Assembly (NCBI GenBank): GCA_963798655.1
Contig: CAWCUH010000003.1
Span: forward strand, 500,803 to 564,802
DNA: 64,000 bases
Direction of reading: 5' to 3'
Source: CAVSMC01 sp963798655
GTDB lineage: Bacteria > Pseudomonadota > Gammaproteobacteria > Burkholderiales > Casimicrobiaceae
Shown: piece after piece, positions 41,257-51,384 of the stretch
Position numbering within the stretch: position 1 is the stretch's first letter
Layout of the letters: every line of letters begins with the position of its first letter
Position numbers and translations under genes: made by a program
Notes under the pieces: generated by a model
What the model was told of the DNA's origin: nothing
The model's input: only the letters and a program-made list of their open reading frames with translations
Database searches by the model: none

Positions 41257-42120
41257 ATGCAGGCTCTCTACGGCCAGCTGCTGATCGGGCTCATCAACGG
41301 CGCGTTCTACGCGATGCTGTCGCTCGGGCTGGCGGTGATCTTCGGCCTGCTCAACATCATCAACTTCACGCACGGCGCGCTGTACATGATGGGGGCGTTC
41401 TGCGCGTGGTTCCTGCTGCAGTACGCGGGTCTCGGCTACTGGTGGTCGCTCGTCATCGCGCCGATCGCGGTGGGTGCGGTCGGCATGTTGATCGAGCGGA
41501 CGATGCTCGCGCGGCTCTACAAGCTCGATCACCTGTATGGGCTTTTGCTCACGTTCGGCCTCGCATTGGTGATCCAGGGGCTGTTCACGAATTACTTCGG
41601 CAGCTCGGGGCTGCCGTACCGCCTGCCGCAAGAATTTGCCGGGGCGTTCAATCTCGGCTTCATGTTCCTGCCCAAGTACCGCGCCTGGGTGATTCTCGCC
41701 TCGGCGCTGGTCTGCTGCGCGACGTGGTTCTTCGTCGAGCGCACGAAGCTCGGTTCGTACCTTCGCGCGGCCACCGAGAATCCGGCGCTGGTGCAGGCGT
41801 TCGGCATCAACGTGCCCCGGATGGTCACGCTCACGTACGGCTTCGGCGTGGCGCTCGCGGCGCTCGCTGGCGTCATGGCGGCGCCGATCTACCAGGTCGC
41901 GCCGCAGATGGGCGCGAACCTCATCATCGTCGTGTTCGCCGTCGTCGTCATCGGCGGCATGGGATCGATCGCCGGGTCGATCGTCACCGGCTTCGGCCTT
42001 GGCATCATCGAAGGCCTGACGAAGTATTTCTACCCCGAGGCATCGAACACCGTCATTTTCGTCATCATGGCAATCGTGCTGCTGATCAAGCCGGCCGGAC
42101 TCTTCGGCCGCGAGCGCTGA
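41257..42120 (+). CDS. ABC transporter permease, LivH type (second importer)
   Basis: A 287-residue permease with about eight membrane helices. GLAVIFGLLNIINFTHGALYM is the LivH signature, and GSYLRAATENPALVQAFGIN is the coupling loop that contacts the ATPases. The start codon lies directly behind a dispersed repeat, so no clear ribosome site is visible. It pairs with the LivM-type permease two bases downstream. Confidence 0.88.
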   Translation: MQALYGQLLIGLINGAFYAMLSLGLAVIFGLLNIINFTHGALYMMGAFCAWFLLQYAGLGYWWSLVIAPIAVGAVGMLIERTMLARLYKLDHLYGLLLTFGLALVIQGLFTNYFGSSGLPYRLPQEFAGAFNLGFMFLPKYRAWVILASALVCCATWFFVERTKLGSYLRAATENPALVQAFGINVPRMVTLTYGFGVALAALAGVMAAPIYQVAPQMGANLIIVVFAVVVIGGMGSIAGSIVTGFGLGIIEGLTKYFYPEASNTVIFVIMAIVLLIKPAGLFGRER

Positions 42121-42121
42121 C

Positions 42122-43078
42122 GTGCCGCTTACCGCGAGAGCCGTCAATCGTTCGGCGCGCGGCGAGCGCATCGCGATGGTCGTCGTGCTCGCGGCGCTCG
42201 CGGTTGCTCCGTTCCTCGGCCTCTACCCGGTGTTCCTGATGCAGGCGCTGTGCTTCGCGCTGTTCGCCTGCGCGTTCAACCTGCTGATCGGCTTCGGCGG
42301 CCTGCTGTCGTTCGGCCACGCGATGTTCCTCGGCAGCGCCGGTTACGTGAGCGCGTACGCGGCGAAGCACTGGGGCGTGACGCCCGAGATCGCGATCCTG
42401 CTCGGCACGGCGGCGGCGATGCTGCTCGGCATCGTCACCGGCGCGCTCGCGATCCGGCGCCAGGGCATCTACTTCGCGATGATCACGCTCGCCCTCGCGC
42501 AGATGATCTTCTTCTTCTGCCTGCAGGCGCCGTTCACCGGTGGCGAAGACGGCATTCAGGCGGTGCCCCGGGGTCGCCTCTTCGGGCTGATCGACCTCGG
42601 GCAGCCGCTCGCGATGTACTACACGGTGCTCGCGGTCTTCGTCGCAGGGTTCCTGCTGATCTACCGGACGATCCATTCGCCGTTCGGACAGGTGCTGCAG
42701 GCGATCCGAGAGAACGAGCCGCGCGCGGTCTCGCTCGGCTACGACGCGGAGCGCTACAAGCTGCTCGCGTTCGTGCTGTCGGCGACGCTCGCCGGCCTCG
42801 CCGGCGCGACGAAGGCGATCGTGTTCCAGCTCGCGTCGCTCACCGACGTGCACTGGACGATGTCCGGCGAGGTCGTGCTGATGACGCTGCTCGGCGGCAT
42901 GGGGACGATCTTCGGACCGGTCGTCGGCGCCTTCGTCATCATCGGCCTGCAGAACTATCTCGCCGGCTTCGGTGAATGGGTGACCGTCATCACCGGCGTC
43001 ATTTTCGTCGTCTGCGTGCTCGCGTTCCGCCGCGGCATCGTCGGCGAGATCGCGGCGTGGGCGAGGCGCGCGCGCTGA
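42122..43078 (+). CDS. ABC transporter permease, LivM type (second importer)
   Basis: A 318-residue permease. FNLLIGFGGLLSFGHAMFLG is the LivM signature, and QVLQAIRENEPRAVSLGYDA the coupling loop. It starts with GTG one base after the LivH-type stop, completing a G-F-SBP-H-M importer. A small lipoprotein-like gene overlaps its 3' end. Confidence 0.88.
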   Translation: MPLTARAVNRSARGERIAMVVVLAALAVAPFLGLYPVFLMQALCFALFACAFNLLIGFGGLLSFGHAMFLGSAGYVSAYAAKHWGVTPEIAILLGTAAAMLLGIVTGALAIRRQGIYFAMITLALAQMIFFFCLQAPFTGGEDGIQAVPRGRLFGLIDLGQPLAMYYTVLAVFVAGFLLIYRTIHSPFGQVLQAIRENEPRAVSLGYDAERYKLLAFVLSATLAGLAGATKAIVFQLASLTDVHWTMSGEVVLMTLLGGMGTIFGPVVGAFVIIGLQNYLAGFGEWVTVITGVIFVVCVLAFRRGIVGEIAAWARRAR

Positions 43079-43737
43079 GCCGTTGCCGTCGGCGCCCGAT
43101 TGCCGCGCGCGCGCTTCGTCTCGCCGCGACTGCCGTCGCGCTCGGCGGCTGCATCGGCGCCGCCGCCGAATCGTTCGAGGTGTCGGTCGGCTGCCGCGAC
43201 GGGCTCGCGAACGGCGCGTACGAGCTGCGCAGTGCCGACGGCCGGCTGCGCGTCGCCGGCGCGCTTGCGAAAGGCCGGCGCACCGGCACGTTCGTCTTCT
43301 GGAACGAGCAGGGCGCGCGCATCGCCGTCGTTCCCTACGACGACGAGCGCAGGGTCGGCACTGTTGCGCTCTGGTACGCGCCGCGCCTCGCCGGCACGCA
43401 GGGCGCACGCAAGCTCGAGGCGCCGTACGCGGGCGGCCGAAGGCACGGACTCACCCGCTCATGGCACGACAACGGCCGGCCGCGCTCGGAAGTCGAATAC
43501 GAGCACGGCACGCTCGCCGGCGCGCGCGCATGGCAACGCGACGGCACGGAGCTCGCGCCCGACGAAGCAAGAGCGAGGGCCGCGCGCGACGAAGCGGCGG
43601 ACGATGCGACGCTCGCCCGGCTCGACGCGCTTGTCGCGAACAACGTTCCGGCCTGCGAAGCGGACTCGCCGCGAAGCGATGCGGCACGATCGCACGCCGC
43701 GTCCTGCGCTTTGACGCTTGCCGGAAAACTAGGCTAG
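43057..43737 (+). CDS. MORN-repeat (YwqK-like) probable lipoprotein
   Basis: About 226 residues from GTG 43057, overlapping the LivM-type gene by 22 bases; no ATG fits. After a positive stretch, LRLAATAVALGGC forms a signal peptide with a possible lipobox cysteine around residue 35. The mature part has MORN-2-type repeats: DGLANGAYELRSADGRLR, KGRRTGTFVFWNEQGARI, GGRRHGLTRSWHDNGRPRSE and HGTLAGARAWQRDGTE. Such repeats occur in YwqK-type proteins of unclear role. A helical C-terminus follows. Codon use fits a real gene. The function is not assigned. Confidence 0.6.
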   Translation: MGEARALSRCRRRPIAARALRLAATAVALGGCIGAAAESFEVSVGCRDGLANGAYELRSADGRLRVAGALAKGRRTGTFVFWNEQGARIAVVPYDDERRVGTVALWYAPRLAGTQGARKLEAPYAGGRRHGLTRSWHDNGRPRSEVEYEHGTLAGARAWQRDGTELAPDEARARAARDEAADDATLARLDALVANNVPACEADSPRSDAARSHAASCALTLAGKLG

Positions 43738-43821
43738 ATTGCCGTTGCGTCGCACGGGGCTCGCTCGCGGGCTGCCCGGCAAGGGCGCGTTCCCGTCGTC
43801 AGATCGAACCCGAGGTCATCC

Positions 43822-45420
43822 ATGCGCAACCACGCCTTTCGCCGCGCGCTCGCTGTCGCTGTCGCCGCGCTTTCGCTCTTCACCGGCGCTGCACCCGCCG
43901 CAGCCGAGGAGTTGAGGATTGCCGTCGCCGCCGACGTGACGTCGATCGACCCGCACTTCTTCAACCTGTTCCCGAACAACAACATCGCCGAGCACATCTT
44001 CGACAAGCTCGTGCAGATGGACCCGGACTCGAAGATGATTCCCGGGCTCGCGACGTCGTGGAAGACGATCGATCCGACGACCTGGGAATTCAAGCTGCGC
44101 AAGGGCGTGAAGTTCACCGACGGCAGCGAGCTCACCGCCGAGGACGTCAAGTTCACGCTCGACCGCGTGCCGAACGTTCCGAACAGCCCCGGGCCGTTCA
44201 CGGCGTACACGAAGATGATCGTCGGCGTCGAGATCGTCGATCCGTACACGATCCGCTTCAGGACGGCGGCGCCGCATCCGCTGATGCCGAACGACCTGTC
44301 GACGATCTACATCGTGTCGAAGAAGGCGGCGACGGGCGCTTCGACCGAGGACTTCAACAGTGGCAAGGCGGCCGTCGGCAGCGGCCGCTTCAAGCTCGTG
44401 CGCTACGTGTCCGGCGATCGCATCGAGCTTGTGCGCAACGACAGCTACTGGGGCGAGAAGGCGCCGTACGACAAGGTCACGTTCAAGATCATCAAGAACG
44501 AGCCGGCGCGCGTGGCTGCGCTGCTGTCGGGCGACGTCGACGCGATCGAGCAGCCGCCGACGGCCGATCTCGCGCGGATCAAGGGCGACCCGAAATTCAC
44601 GGTGACCTCGAAGATCTCGCACCGCGTGATCTACTTCAACTTCGACCATCTGCAGCGCGTGAGCCCGTTCATCACCGGCAAGGACGGCAGGCCGGTCGAC
44701 AGGAACCCGCTCACCGACGTGCGCGTGCGCCGCGCGTTCTCGAAGGCGATCAACCGGCCGGCGATCGCCGACCGCGTGATGGAAGGGCAGGCGATCCCGT
44801 CGGGGCAGCTCGTGTCCGACAAGCTGTTCGGCTTCGTGCCGGGCCTCAAAGCCGACGCATACGATCCCGAAGGCGCGAAGAAGCTGCTCAACGAAGCCGG
44901 CTATCCCGACGGCTTCAACCTGACGATCCACGGACCGTCGGGGCGCTACGTCAACGACGAGAAGATCGTGCAGGCGGTCGCGCAGATGCTCACGCGCATC
45001 GGCATCAATTCGAAGGTCGAGACCGCGCCGATGGCGCCGTACTCGGCGCGTGCGTCGAAGCAGGAGTTCAGCTTCCACATGGTCGGCTGGGGTGCGTCGA
45101 CCGGCGAGGCGAGCTCGCCGCTGCGCTCGCTGCTCGCGACGTTCAACCGCGACAAGGGCCTCGGCGCCGTAAACTGGGGCCGCTACAGCAACGTCAAGGT
45201 CGACTATCTGATCGAGCAGGCGCTGCAGCAGGTCGACGACGAGAACCGCAAGGTGATGCTGCAGAACGCGACGAAGCTCGCGATGGAGGACCTCGGGCTG
45301 ATGCCGATCCATTTCCAGTTCACGATCTGGGCGATGAAGAAGGGAATCGCGTACACGCCGCGCACCGACGAGTACACGCTCGCCTGGCAGTTCCGGCCTG
45401 CGAAAGGACCGGCGCCCTGA
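43822..45420 (+). CDS. Peptide/nickel-type ABC transporter substrate-binding protein (SBP_bac_5)
   Basis: A 532-residue exported receptor of the DppA/OppA family. Signal peptide about 1-28 (ending APAAAE), then LRIAVAADVTSIDPHFFN, the classical mature start. ATSWKTIDPTTWEFKLRKGV, VRRAFSKAINRPAIADRVM and GYPDGFNLTIHGPSGRY are family blocks. It delivers an oligopeptide or related compound to the permeases encoded next. It begins the Dpp-type operon SBP-B-C-D-F. Confidence 0.9.
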   Translation: MRNHAFRRALAVAVAALSLFTGAAPAAAEELRIAVAADVTSIDPHFFNLFPNNNIAEHIFDKLVQMDPDSKMIPGLATSWKTIDPTTWEFKLRKGVKFTDGSELTAEDVKFTLDRVPNVPNSPGPFTAYTKMIVGVEIVDPYTIRFRTAAPHPLMPNDLSTIYIVSKKAATGASTEDFNSGKAAVGSGRFKLVRYVSGDRIELVRNDSYWGEKAPYDKVTFKIIKNEPARVAALLSGDVDAIEQPPTADLARIKGDPKFTVTSKISHRVIYFNFDHLQRVSPFITGKDGRPVDRNPLTDVRVRRAFSKAINRPAIADRVMEGQAIPSGQLVSDKLFGFVPGLKADAYDPEGAKKLLNEAGYPDGFNLTIHGPSGRYVNDEKIVQAVAQMLTRIGINSKVETAPMAPYSARASKQEFSFHMVGWGASTGEASSPLRSLLATFNRDKGLGAVNWGRYSNVKVDYLIEQALQQVDDENRKVMLQNATKLAMEDLGLMPIHFQFTIWAMKKGIAYTPRTDEYTLAWQFRPAKGPAP

Positions 45421-45504
45421 AAACGTCCGATGGATAGCGCGGCGCGGGCGCGGCTTCGCCGAGCGCGCCGCGCATTTGCTTCTCGCGCTGGTCGCTAATC
45501 ACCA

Positions 45505-46485
45505 ATGCTCGTCTTCATCATCCGCCGCACGCTGCAGAGCGGCGTCGTGCTCGTCGTCATGTCGCTGCTCGTCTTCGTCGGCGTCTACGCCGTCGGCAAC
45601 CCGATCGACATCCTGATCAATCCGCAGGCCGACCAGATCGATCGCGAGCGCGCGATCGCCGCGCTCGGCCTCGACAAGAGCCTGCCCGAGCAGTATTGGA
45701 GCTTTCTCAGCGGCGCGGTGCACGGCGATCTTGGCCGCTCGTTCGTCCATGCGACACCGGCGCTGCAGCTGATCCTCGAGCGGATGCCGGCGACGCTCGA
45801 GCTCGCAAGCGCCGCGATGCTGATCGCGATCGTGCTCGGCATTCCGCTCGGACTGTGGGCGGGACTCAAGCCGAACGGCATCGCGGGGCGCACGATCATG
45901 GGCGCGTCGATCCTCGGGTTTTCGCTGCCGACATTCTGGGTCGGCCTGATGCTGATCATGGTGTTCTCGGTGATGCTCGGCTGGCTGCCGTCGAACGGGC
46001 GCGGCCCTACGGTGGACCTGTTCGGCGTGATCCCAGTGTCGTTCCTGTCGGTCGAAGGCTGGCGCCATCTGATCATGCCGGCGACCAATCTCGCGCTGTT
46101 CAACGTCGCGCTGCTGATCCGGCTCACGCGCGCCGGCGCGCACGAGGCGCTGCTGCAGGACTACGTGAAGTTCGCGCGCGCGAAGGGACTGTCGAACGCG
46201 CGCGTGATCGGCGTGCACGTGCTGCGCAACATCCTCATACCGATCGTCACCGTCATCGGGCTGCAGTTCGGCGCGCTGATCGCGTTCGCGATCGTTACCG
46301 AAAGCGTGTTCGCGTGGCCCGGGATGGGCAAGCTGCTGATCGACTCGATCGGCGTGCTCGACCGGCCGGTGATCGTCGCGTACCTGATGATCATCGTGAC
46401 GTTCTTCATCGTGATCAACCTCGCCGTCGACATCCTGTACTCGGCGCTCGATCCGCGCGTGCGGCTCGCCGACGCCAAGGGCTGA
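45505..46485 (+). CDS. Dipeptide/oligopeptide-type ABC permease, DppB type
   Basis: A 326-residue permease with about six membrane helices. The N-terminus LVFIIRRTLQSGVVLVVMSL and the coupling loop VKFARAKGLSNARVIGVHVL, with the EAA-type sequence, are characteristic of DppB. GLQFGALIAFAIVTESVFAW is the conserved helix near the end. It partners the DppC-type permease encoded 22 bases downstream. Confidence 0.9.
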   Translation: MLVFIIRRTLQSGVVLVVMSLLVFVGVYAVGNPIDILINPQADQIDRERAIAALGLDKSLPEQYWSFLSGAVHGDLGRSFVHATPALQLILERMPATLELASAAMLIAIVLGIPLGLWAGLKPNGIAGRTIMGASILGFSLPTFWVGLMLIMVFSVMLGWLPSNGRGPTVDLFGVIPVSFLSVEGWRHLIMPATNLALFNVALLIRLTRAGAHEALLQDYVKFARAKGLSNARVIGVHVLRNILIPIVTVIGLQFGALIAFAIVTESVFAWPGMGKLLIDSIGVLDRPVIVAYLMIIVTFFIVINLAVDILYSALDPRVRLADAKG

Positions 46486-46507
46486 CCGTGAGCGGAGCCT
46501 GCGCACG

Positions 46508-47437
46508 ATGAGCACGCCCTCCGCCCGCCTCGACGCGCCGCGGCCGGCGAGCGGGTCGCGTGCCGTCGAGACGCCGTTCGCGCGCGTCTACCGCGACTTC
46601 TGCGCGAACCCGGTTGCCGTCGTCGGGCTCGCGGTGCTCGTCGTGATCGTCGTCGTCGCAATCCTCGCGCCGTTCATCTCGCCCCAGAATCCGTACGACC
46701 TCGCGCAGCTCGACGTGATGGACAGCCGGCTGCCGCCGGGGTCGAAGTCGCTCACCGGTGGCACGTTCTGGCTCGGCACCGACGACCAGGGCCGCGACAT
46801 GCTGTCGGCGATCTTCTACGGACTGCGCATCAGCCTGAGCGTCGGCGTCATCTCGACGGCCGTCGCGCTCGCGATCGGCCTCGCGGCGGGCCTGATCGCC
46901 GCGTACGCCGGCGGCCGTAGCGAGTCGCTGGTCATGCGTGTCGTCGACATCCAGCTGTCGTTCCCGGCGATCCTGATCGCGCTGATCCTGATCGCGGTGC
47001 TCGGCCAGGGCACGAGCAAGGTGATCATCGCGCTGATCACCGTGCAGTGGGCGTACTACGCGCGCACCGTGCGCAGCGCCGCGCTCGTCGAGAAGCGCAA
47101 GGAATATGTCGAGGCCGCGCACTGTCTTGCGCTGCCGCCCTGGCGCATCGTGTTCAGGCATCTGCTGCCGAACTGCCTGCCGCCGATGATCGTCGTCGCC
47201 ACCGTGCAGGTCGCCGCGGCGATCACGCTCGAGGCGACGCTGTCGTTCCTCGGGCTCGGCCTGCCGATCACCGAGCCTTCGCTGGGACTGCTGATCGCGA
47301 ACGGCTATCAGTACCTGCTGTCGGGGAAATACTGGATCAGCTTCTTTCCGGGCATCGCGCTGCTGACGACGATCGTCAGCATCAATCTCGTTGCCGACCA
47401 GCTGCGCGACGTGCTGAATCCGAGGCTGCAGAAATGA
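46508..47437 (+). CDS. Dipeptide/oligopeptide-type ABC permease, DppC type
   Basis: A 309-residue permease. A cytoplasmic N-terminus of about 35 residues leads to the first helix (VVIVVVAILAPFISP). WLGTDDQGRDMLSAIFYGLR is the DppC hallmark, and YVEAAHCLALPPWRIVFRHL is the coupling loop. A dispersed repeat separates it from the ATPase genes of the same operon. Confidence 0.9.
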   Translation: MSTPSARLDAPRPASGSRAVETPFARVYRDFCANPVAVVGLAVLVVIVVVAILAPFISPQNPYDLAQLDVMDSRLPPGSKSLTGGTFWLGTDDQGRDMLSAIFYGLRISLSVGVISTAVALAIGLAAGLIAAYAGGRSESLVMRVVDIQLSFPAILIALILIAVLGQGTSKVIIALITVQWAYYARTVRSAALVEKRKEYVEAAHCLALPPWRIVFRHLLPNCLPPMIVVATVQVAAAITLEATLSFLGLGLPITEPSLGLLIANGYQYLLSGKYWISFFPGIALLTTIVSINLVADQLRDVLNPRLQK

Positions 47438-47462
47438 ACGCGCGTCTTCCCGGCAACGCGTC

Positions 47463-47564
47463 CGTCATTCCCGCGAAAGCTTGGCCTCGAGCGATTGAAT
47501 CGGGGGCGGGAATCGAGCGTCTTTGCGACGAACGGCACTGGGTCCCCGCCTTCGCGGGGACGAC
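47463..47564. repeat. Dispersed palindromic repeat, copy 2
   Basis: About 102 bases between the DppC-type stop and the DppD-type start. It opens with CGTCATTCCCGCGAAAGCTT and closes with CCCCGCCTTCGCGGGGACGA, the same inverted-repeat ends as copies 1 and 3. Its middle contains TTGAATCGGG, which is shared with copy 3. It ends six bases before ATG 47571, so it displaces the usual ribosome-site region. The repeat itself has an open frame in phase with the ATPase; this is not treated as coding. Confidence 0.75.
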
Positions 47565-47570
47565 AAGCCG

Positions 47571-48572
47571 ATGAGCACGACGCCGCTGCTCGAGGTGAGC
47601 GGCCTGCGCACGCATTTCTTCACGCGCGCCGGCGTCGTGAAGGCGGTCGACGACGTCTCGCTCAGCGTCGCCAAGGGCGAAGTCGTCGGGCTCGTCGGCG
47701 AGTCGGGCTCGGGCAAGTCGATGACCGGCTATTCGATCATGGGGCTCGTCGATCCGCCGGGCCGCGTCGTCGGCGGAACGATCACGCTCGCCGGCCGCGA
47801 GCTGACGACGCTGTCACCCGAGCAGATGAGGGCGCTGCGCGGCAACCGGATCGCGATGATCTTCCAGGATCCGATGATGACGCTGAACCCGGTGCTGCGC
47901 ATCGACGTGCAGATGGTCGAGGCGATTGCCGCGCACCGCAAGGTTTCGCGCAACGCGGCGCTCGCCAAAGCACGCGAGGCGCTGGTTCGCGTCGGCATCC
48001 CATCGCCGGACGAGCGGCTCAAGTCGTTTCCGCACCAGTTTTCGGGCGGCATGCGGCAGCGCGTGGCGATCGCGATCGCGCTGCTGAACCATCCCGACCT
48101 CATCATCGCCGACGAGCCTACCACCGCGCTCGACGTGACGATCCAGGGACAGATCCTCTACGAGATGCAGAAGCTCACGCGCGAGACCGGCGCGGCGATG
48201 ATCTGGATCACGCATGACCTGTCGGTGGTCGCGGGGCTCGCCGACCGCGTCTGCGTGATGTACGCGGGCCGCATCGTCGAGCAGGGGACGACCTACGACG
48301 TGCTGACGCGGCCGGCGCATCCGTACACGCAGGGCCTGCTCGATTCGGTGCCGTCGCGCAGCGCGCGCGGTACGCGATTGAAGCAGATCCCCGGCATGAC
48401 GCCGTCGCTGATCGACGTGCCGACCGGCTGCGCGTTTCGCGATCGCTGCTCGCGCGCGAGCGCAGCATGCGCGCAGGCGCCGGCGATGCGCACGATCGGC
48501 GCGCTCGCGCAGGGACGCGCCGTTCGCTGCCATCATCCGCTGACCGCGCTCGCCGAAGCGCTCGGCGCATAG
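47571..48572 (+). CDS. Peptide-type ABC transporter ATPase, DppD type
   Basis: A 333-residue ATPase. Walker A is LVGESGSGKSMTGYSIMG, signature FSGGMRQRVAIAIALL, Walker B LIIADEPTTALDVTIQGQ. The C-terminal oligopeptide-transporter extension includes HPYTQGLLDSVPSRSARGTR and the cysteine-rich GCAFRDRCSRASAACAQAP typical of DppD/OppD. ATG 47571 is chosen over an upstream in-frame ATG at 47523, because the extra 16 codons are made of repeat sequence. Confidence 0.9.
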   Translation: MSTTPLLEVSGLRTHFFTRAGVVKAVDDVSLSVAKGEVVGLVGESGSGKSMTGYSIMGLVDPPGRVVGGTITLAGRELTTLSPEQMRALRGNRIAMIFQDPMMTLNPVLRIDVQMVEAIAAHRKVSRNAALAKAREALVRVGIPSPDERLKSFPHQFSGGMRQRVAIAIALLNHPDLIIADEPTTALDVTIQGQILYEMQKLTRETGAAMIWITHDLSVVAGLADRVCVMYAGRIVEQGTTYDVLTRPAHPYTQGLLDSVPSRSARGTRLKQIPGMTPSLIDVPTGCAFRDRCSRASAACAQAPAMRTIGALAQGRAVRCHHPLTALAEALGA

Positions 48573-48586
48573 CCGCGAACCGCGCG

Positions 48587-49642
<1,056 letters not shown>

Positions 49643-49745
49643 CCACTTGACCGCTCGCCCGCGGCGCTGCCAAACTCGCTTCCCTCCGCCGCGCGCACGC
49701 AGCTTCGCGGCGCGCAAGCTCACCGCACCACTCCAGGAGGAATTC

Positions 49746-50717
49746 ATGAACCGTTTCGCCAAGGCCCTCGTTCGAGCGTCAGCAACCGCGGCGCTCGTGT
49801 TCGCCGCCGCCGCGCAGGCCGCCTATCCCGAGCGACCGATCACGCTGATCGTGCCGTGGGGTGCCGGCGGCGGCACCGACGCCACCGCGCGCATCATCGG
49901 AACGCTGCTCGAGAAGGAAGTCGGCCAGCCGGTCAACGTCGTCAATCGCACCGGCGGCAGCGGCGTCGTCGGCCATGCGGCGATCGCCGGCGCCGCGCCC
50001 GACGGCTACACGATCGGCATCATCACGGTCGAGATCGGAATGCTGCACTGGCAAGGGCTGACAGATCTCAACGGCACGTCGTACACGCCGATCGCGCTGG
50101 TGAATGCCGACCCGGCGGGCATCGAGGTCGCTGCCGATGCGCCGTACAAGACGGTCAACGACCTGGTCGCCGCGATCAAGGCGAGCCCCGGCAAGTTCAA
50201 GGCGTCGGGGACGGGCCAGGGCGGCATCTGGCATCTCGCAATCGCCGGCATGCTGAAGGACCTCAAGGTCGATCCGGCGAGCGTTGCGTGGGTGCCGTCG
50301 AACGGCGCGGCCCCCGGGCTGCAGGACCTCGTCGCCGGCGGCGTGCAGATCTGCCCGGTATCGCTGCCCGAGGCGCGCTCGCTGATCGATGCCGGCAAGG
50401 TGAAGACGCTCGCCGTGATGGCCGACAAGCGCGCGGGGCTCTATCCGAACGTTCCGACGCTGAAGGAAGCGACCGGCAGCGATTGGCAGATGGCCGCATG
50501 GCGCGGCATCGCGGCGCCGAAGAACATTCCGGCCGAAGCGCGCGACAAGCTCGTCGCCGTGCTGAAGAAGATCGCCGCGAGCAAGGACTACACCGACTTC
50601 ATGGCGAAGCAGGGCTACGGGGTGATCTACGCCGAGCCGGACGCGTTCGCGAAGTTCATGGCGAAATCGGACGCCGACCTCGGCGCGACGATGAAGGCGG
50701 TCGGCATCGTCAAATGA
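49746..50717 (+). CDS. Bug-family tripartite tricarboxylate transporter binding protein (TctC type)
   Basis: A 323-residue exported receptor. The signal peptide ends at AAAQAAYPERPI, and YPERPITLIVPWGAGGGTDA is the signature of the Bug family, which is very abundant in Burkholderiales. GGSGVVGHAAIAGAAPDGYT and YPNVPTLKEA are also conserved. It captures a carboxylate and delivers it to the TctB/TctA membrane pair encoded next. An excellent CAGGAGG site precedes the ATG. Confidence 0.92.
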   Translation: MNRFAKALVRASATAALVFAAAAQAAYPERPITLIVPWGAGGGTDATARIIGTLLEKEVGQPVNVVNRTGGSGVVGHAAIAGAAPDGYTIGIITVEIGMLHWQGLTDLNGTSYTPIALVNADPAGIEVAADAPYKTVNDLVAAIKASPGKFKASGTGQGGIWHLAIAGMLKDLKVDPASVAWVPSNGAAPGLQDLVAGGVQICPVSLPEARSLIDAGKVKTLAVMADKRAGLYPNVPTLKEATGSDWQMAAWRGIAAPKNIPAEARDKLVAVLKKIAASKDYTDFMAKQGYGVIYAEPDAFAKFMAKSDADLGATMKAVGIVK

Positions 50718-50769
50718 CGCGGGGGTCCAAGCGCGCGAGGCGAAGCCGAAGCGCGATTGGAGAGAGCCG

Positions 50770-50871
50770 CGTCATCCCCGCGCAGGCTTGCCCTCGAATG
50801 TTTGAATCGGGGCAGGGGATCCAGTGTGTGTCGACGTACGACACTGGGTTCCCGCGTCCGCGGGAACGACG
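50770..50871. repeat. Dispersed palindromic repeat, copy 3
   Basis: About 102 bases between the TctC-type stop and the TctB-type start. It opens CGTCATCCCCGCGCAGGCTT and ends CGCGTCCGCGGGAACGACG, with an internal TTGAATCGGG block as in copy 2 and a shorter inner hairpin around CCAGTG/CACTGG. It ends 12 bases before ATG 50884. Upstream, GCGCGATTGGAGA is shared with copy 1. Confidence 0.8.
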
Positions 50872-50883
50872 GTCAAGCGTCCA

Positions 50884-51363
50884 ATGAAGCTCAACGACGC
50901 CGTGTGGGGCGCGTTCGCCGTGCTGCTCGGCGCAGCGATCCTGCTGCACATACGCGCGTTCCCGACGATCCCCGGGCAGCAATACGGGCCGGCGCTCTTT
51001 CCCGGCGTCGTCGCCGTCGGGCTGCTGGTCTGCGGCGCGCTGCTGGTGGTCAAGGGTGTGCGGGCGCGAGCGGGCGAAGCGGTGCCGTGGGTGTCGCTCG
51101 ATGCGTGGACGCGCGCGCCACGCCAGCTCGTCGCGTTCGGTGTCGTGATCGCCGCCAACGTGCTGTACATCGCCGTGGTGAACAGCCTCGGGTTCCTGAT
51201 CACGAGCGTGCTCTACCTTTCGACGCTCTTCGCCGTGTTCCGCGTCCGCGCGCGCTGGGTCGTGCCGCTCGCGATCGTCGTCACGCTGATCATCCACTAC
51301 GCGTTCTACAAGCTGCTGCGCGTGCCCCTGCCGTGGGGCGTGCTCGAACGGTTCGCCTGGTGA
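50884..51363 (+). CDS. Tripartite tricarboxylate transporter small membrane subunit, TctB type
   Basis: A 159-residue protein with four membrane helices: VWGAFAVLLGAAILLHIRAF, the GPALFPGVVAVGLLVCGALL segment, LVAFGVVIAANVLYIAVVNS and VVPLAIVVTLIIHYAFYKLL. Size, helix count and QYGPALFPGVVA are typical of TctB, which supports TctA and the binding protein. An in-frame ATG at 50824 lies within repeat copy 3 and is rejected. The TctA-type gene follows after 21 bases. Confidence 0.88.
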   Translation: MKLNDAVWGAFAVLLGAAILLHIRAFPTIPGQQYGPALFPGVVAVGLLVCGALLVVKGVRARAGEAVPWVSLDAWTRAPRQLVAFGVVIAANVLYIAVVNSLGFLITSVLYLSTLFAVFRVRARWVVPLAIVVTLIIHYAFYKLLRVPLPWGVLERFAW

Positions 51364-51384
51364 CGAGCGCGCACGAGTGACGCG

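Noticed and set aside
47523..47570. N-terminal extension of the DppD-type ATPase from an upstream ATG
   Set aside because: The extra codons come entirely from repeat copy 2 and a short spacer, and the family N-terminus begins at 47571.
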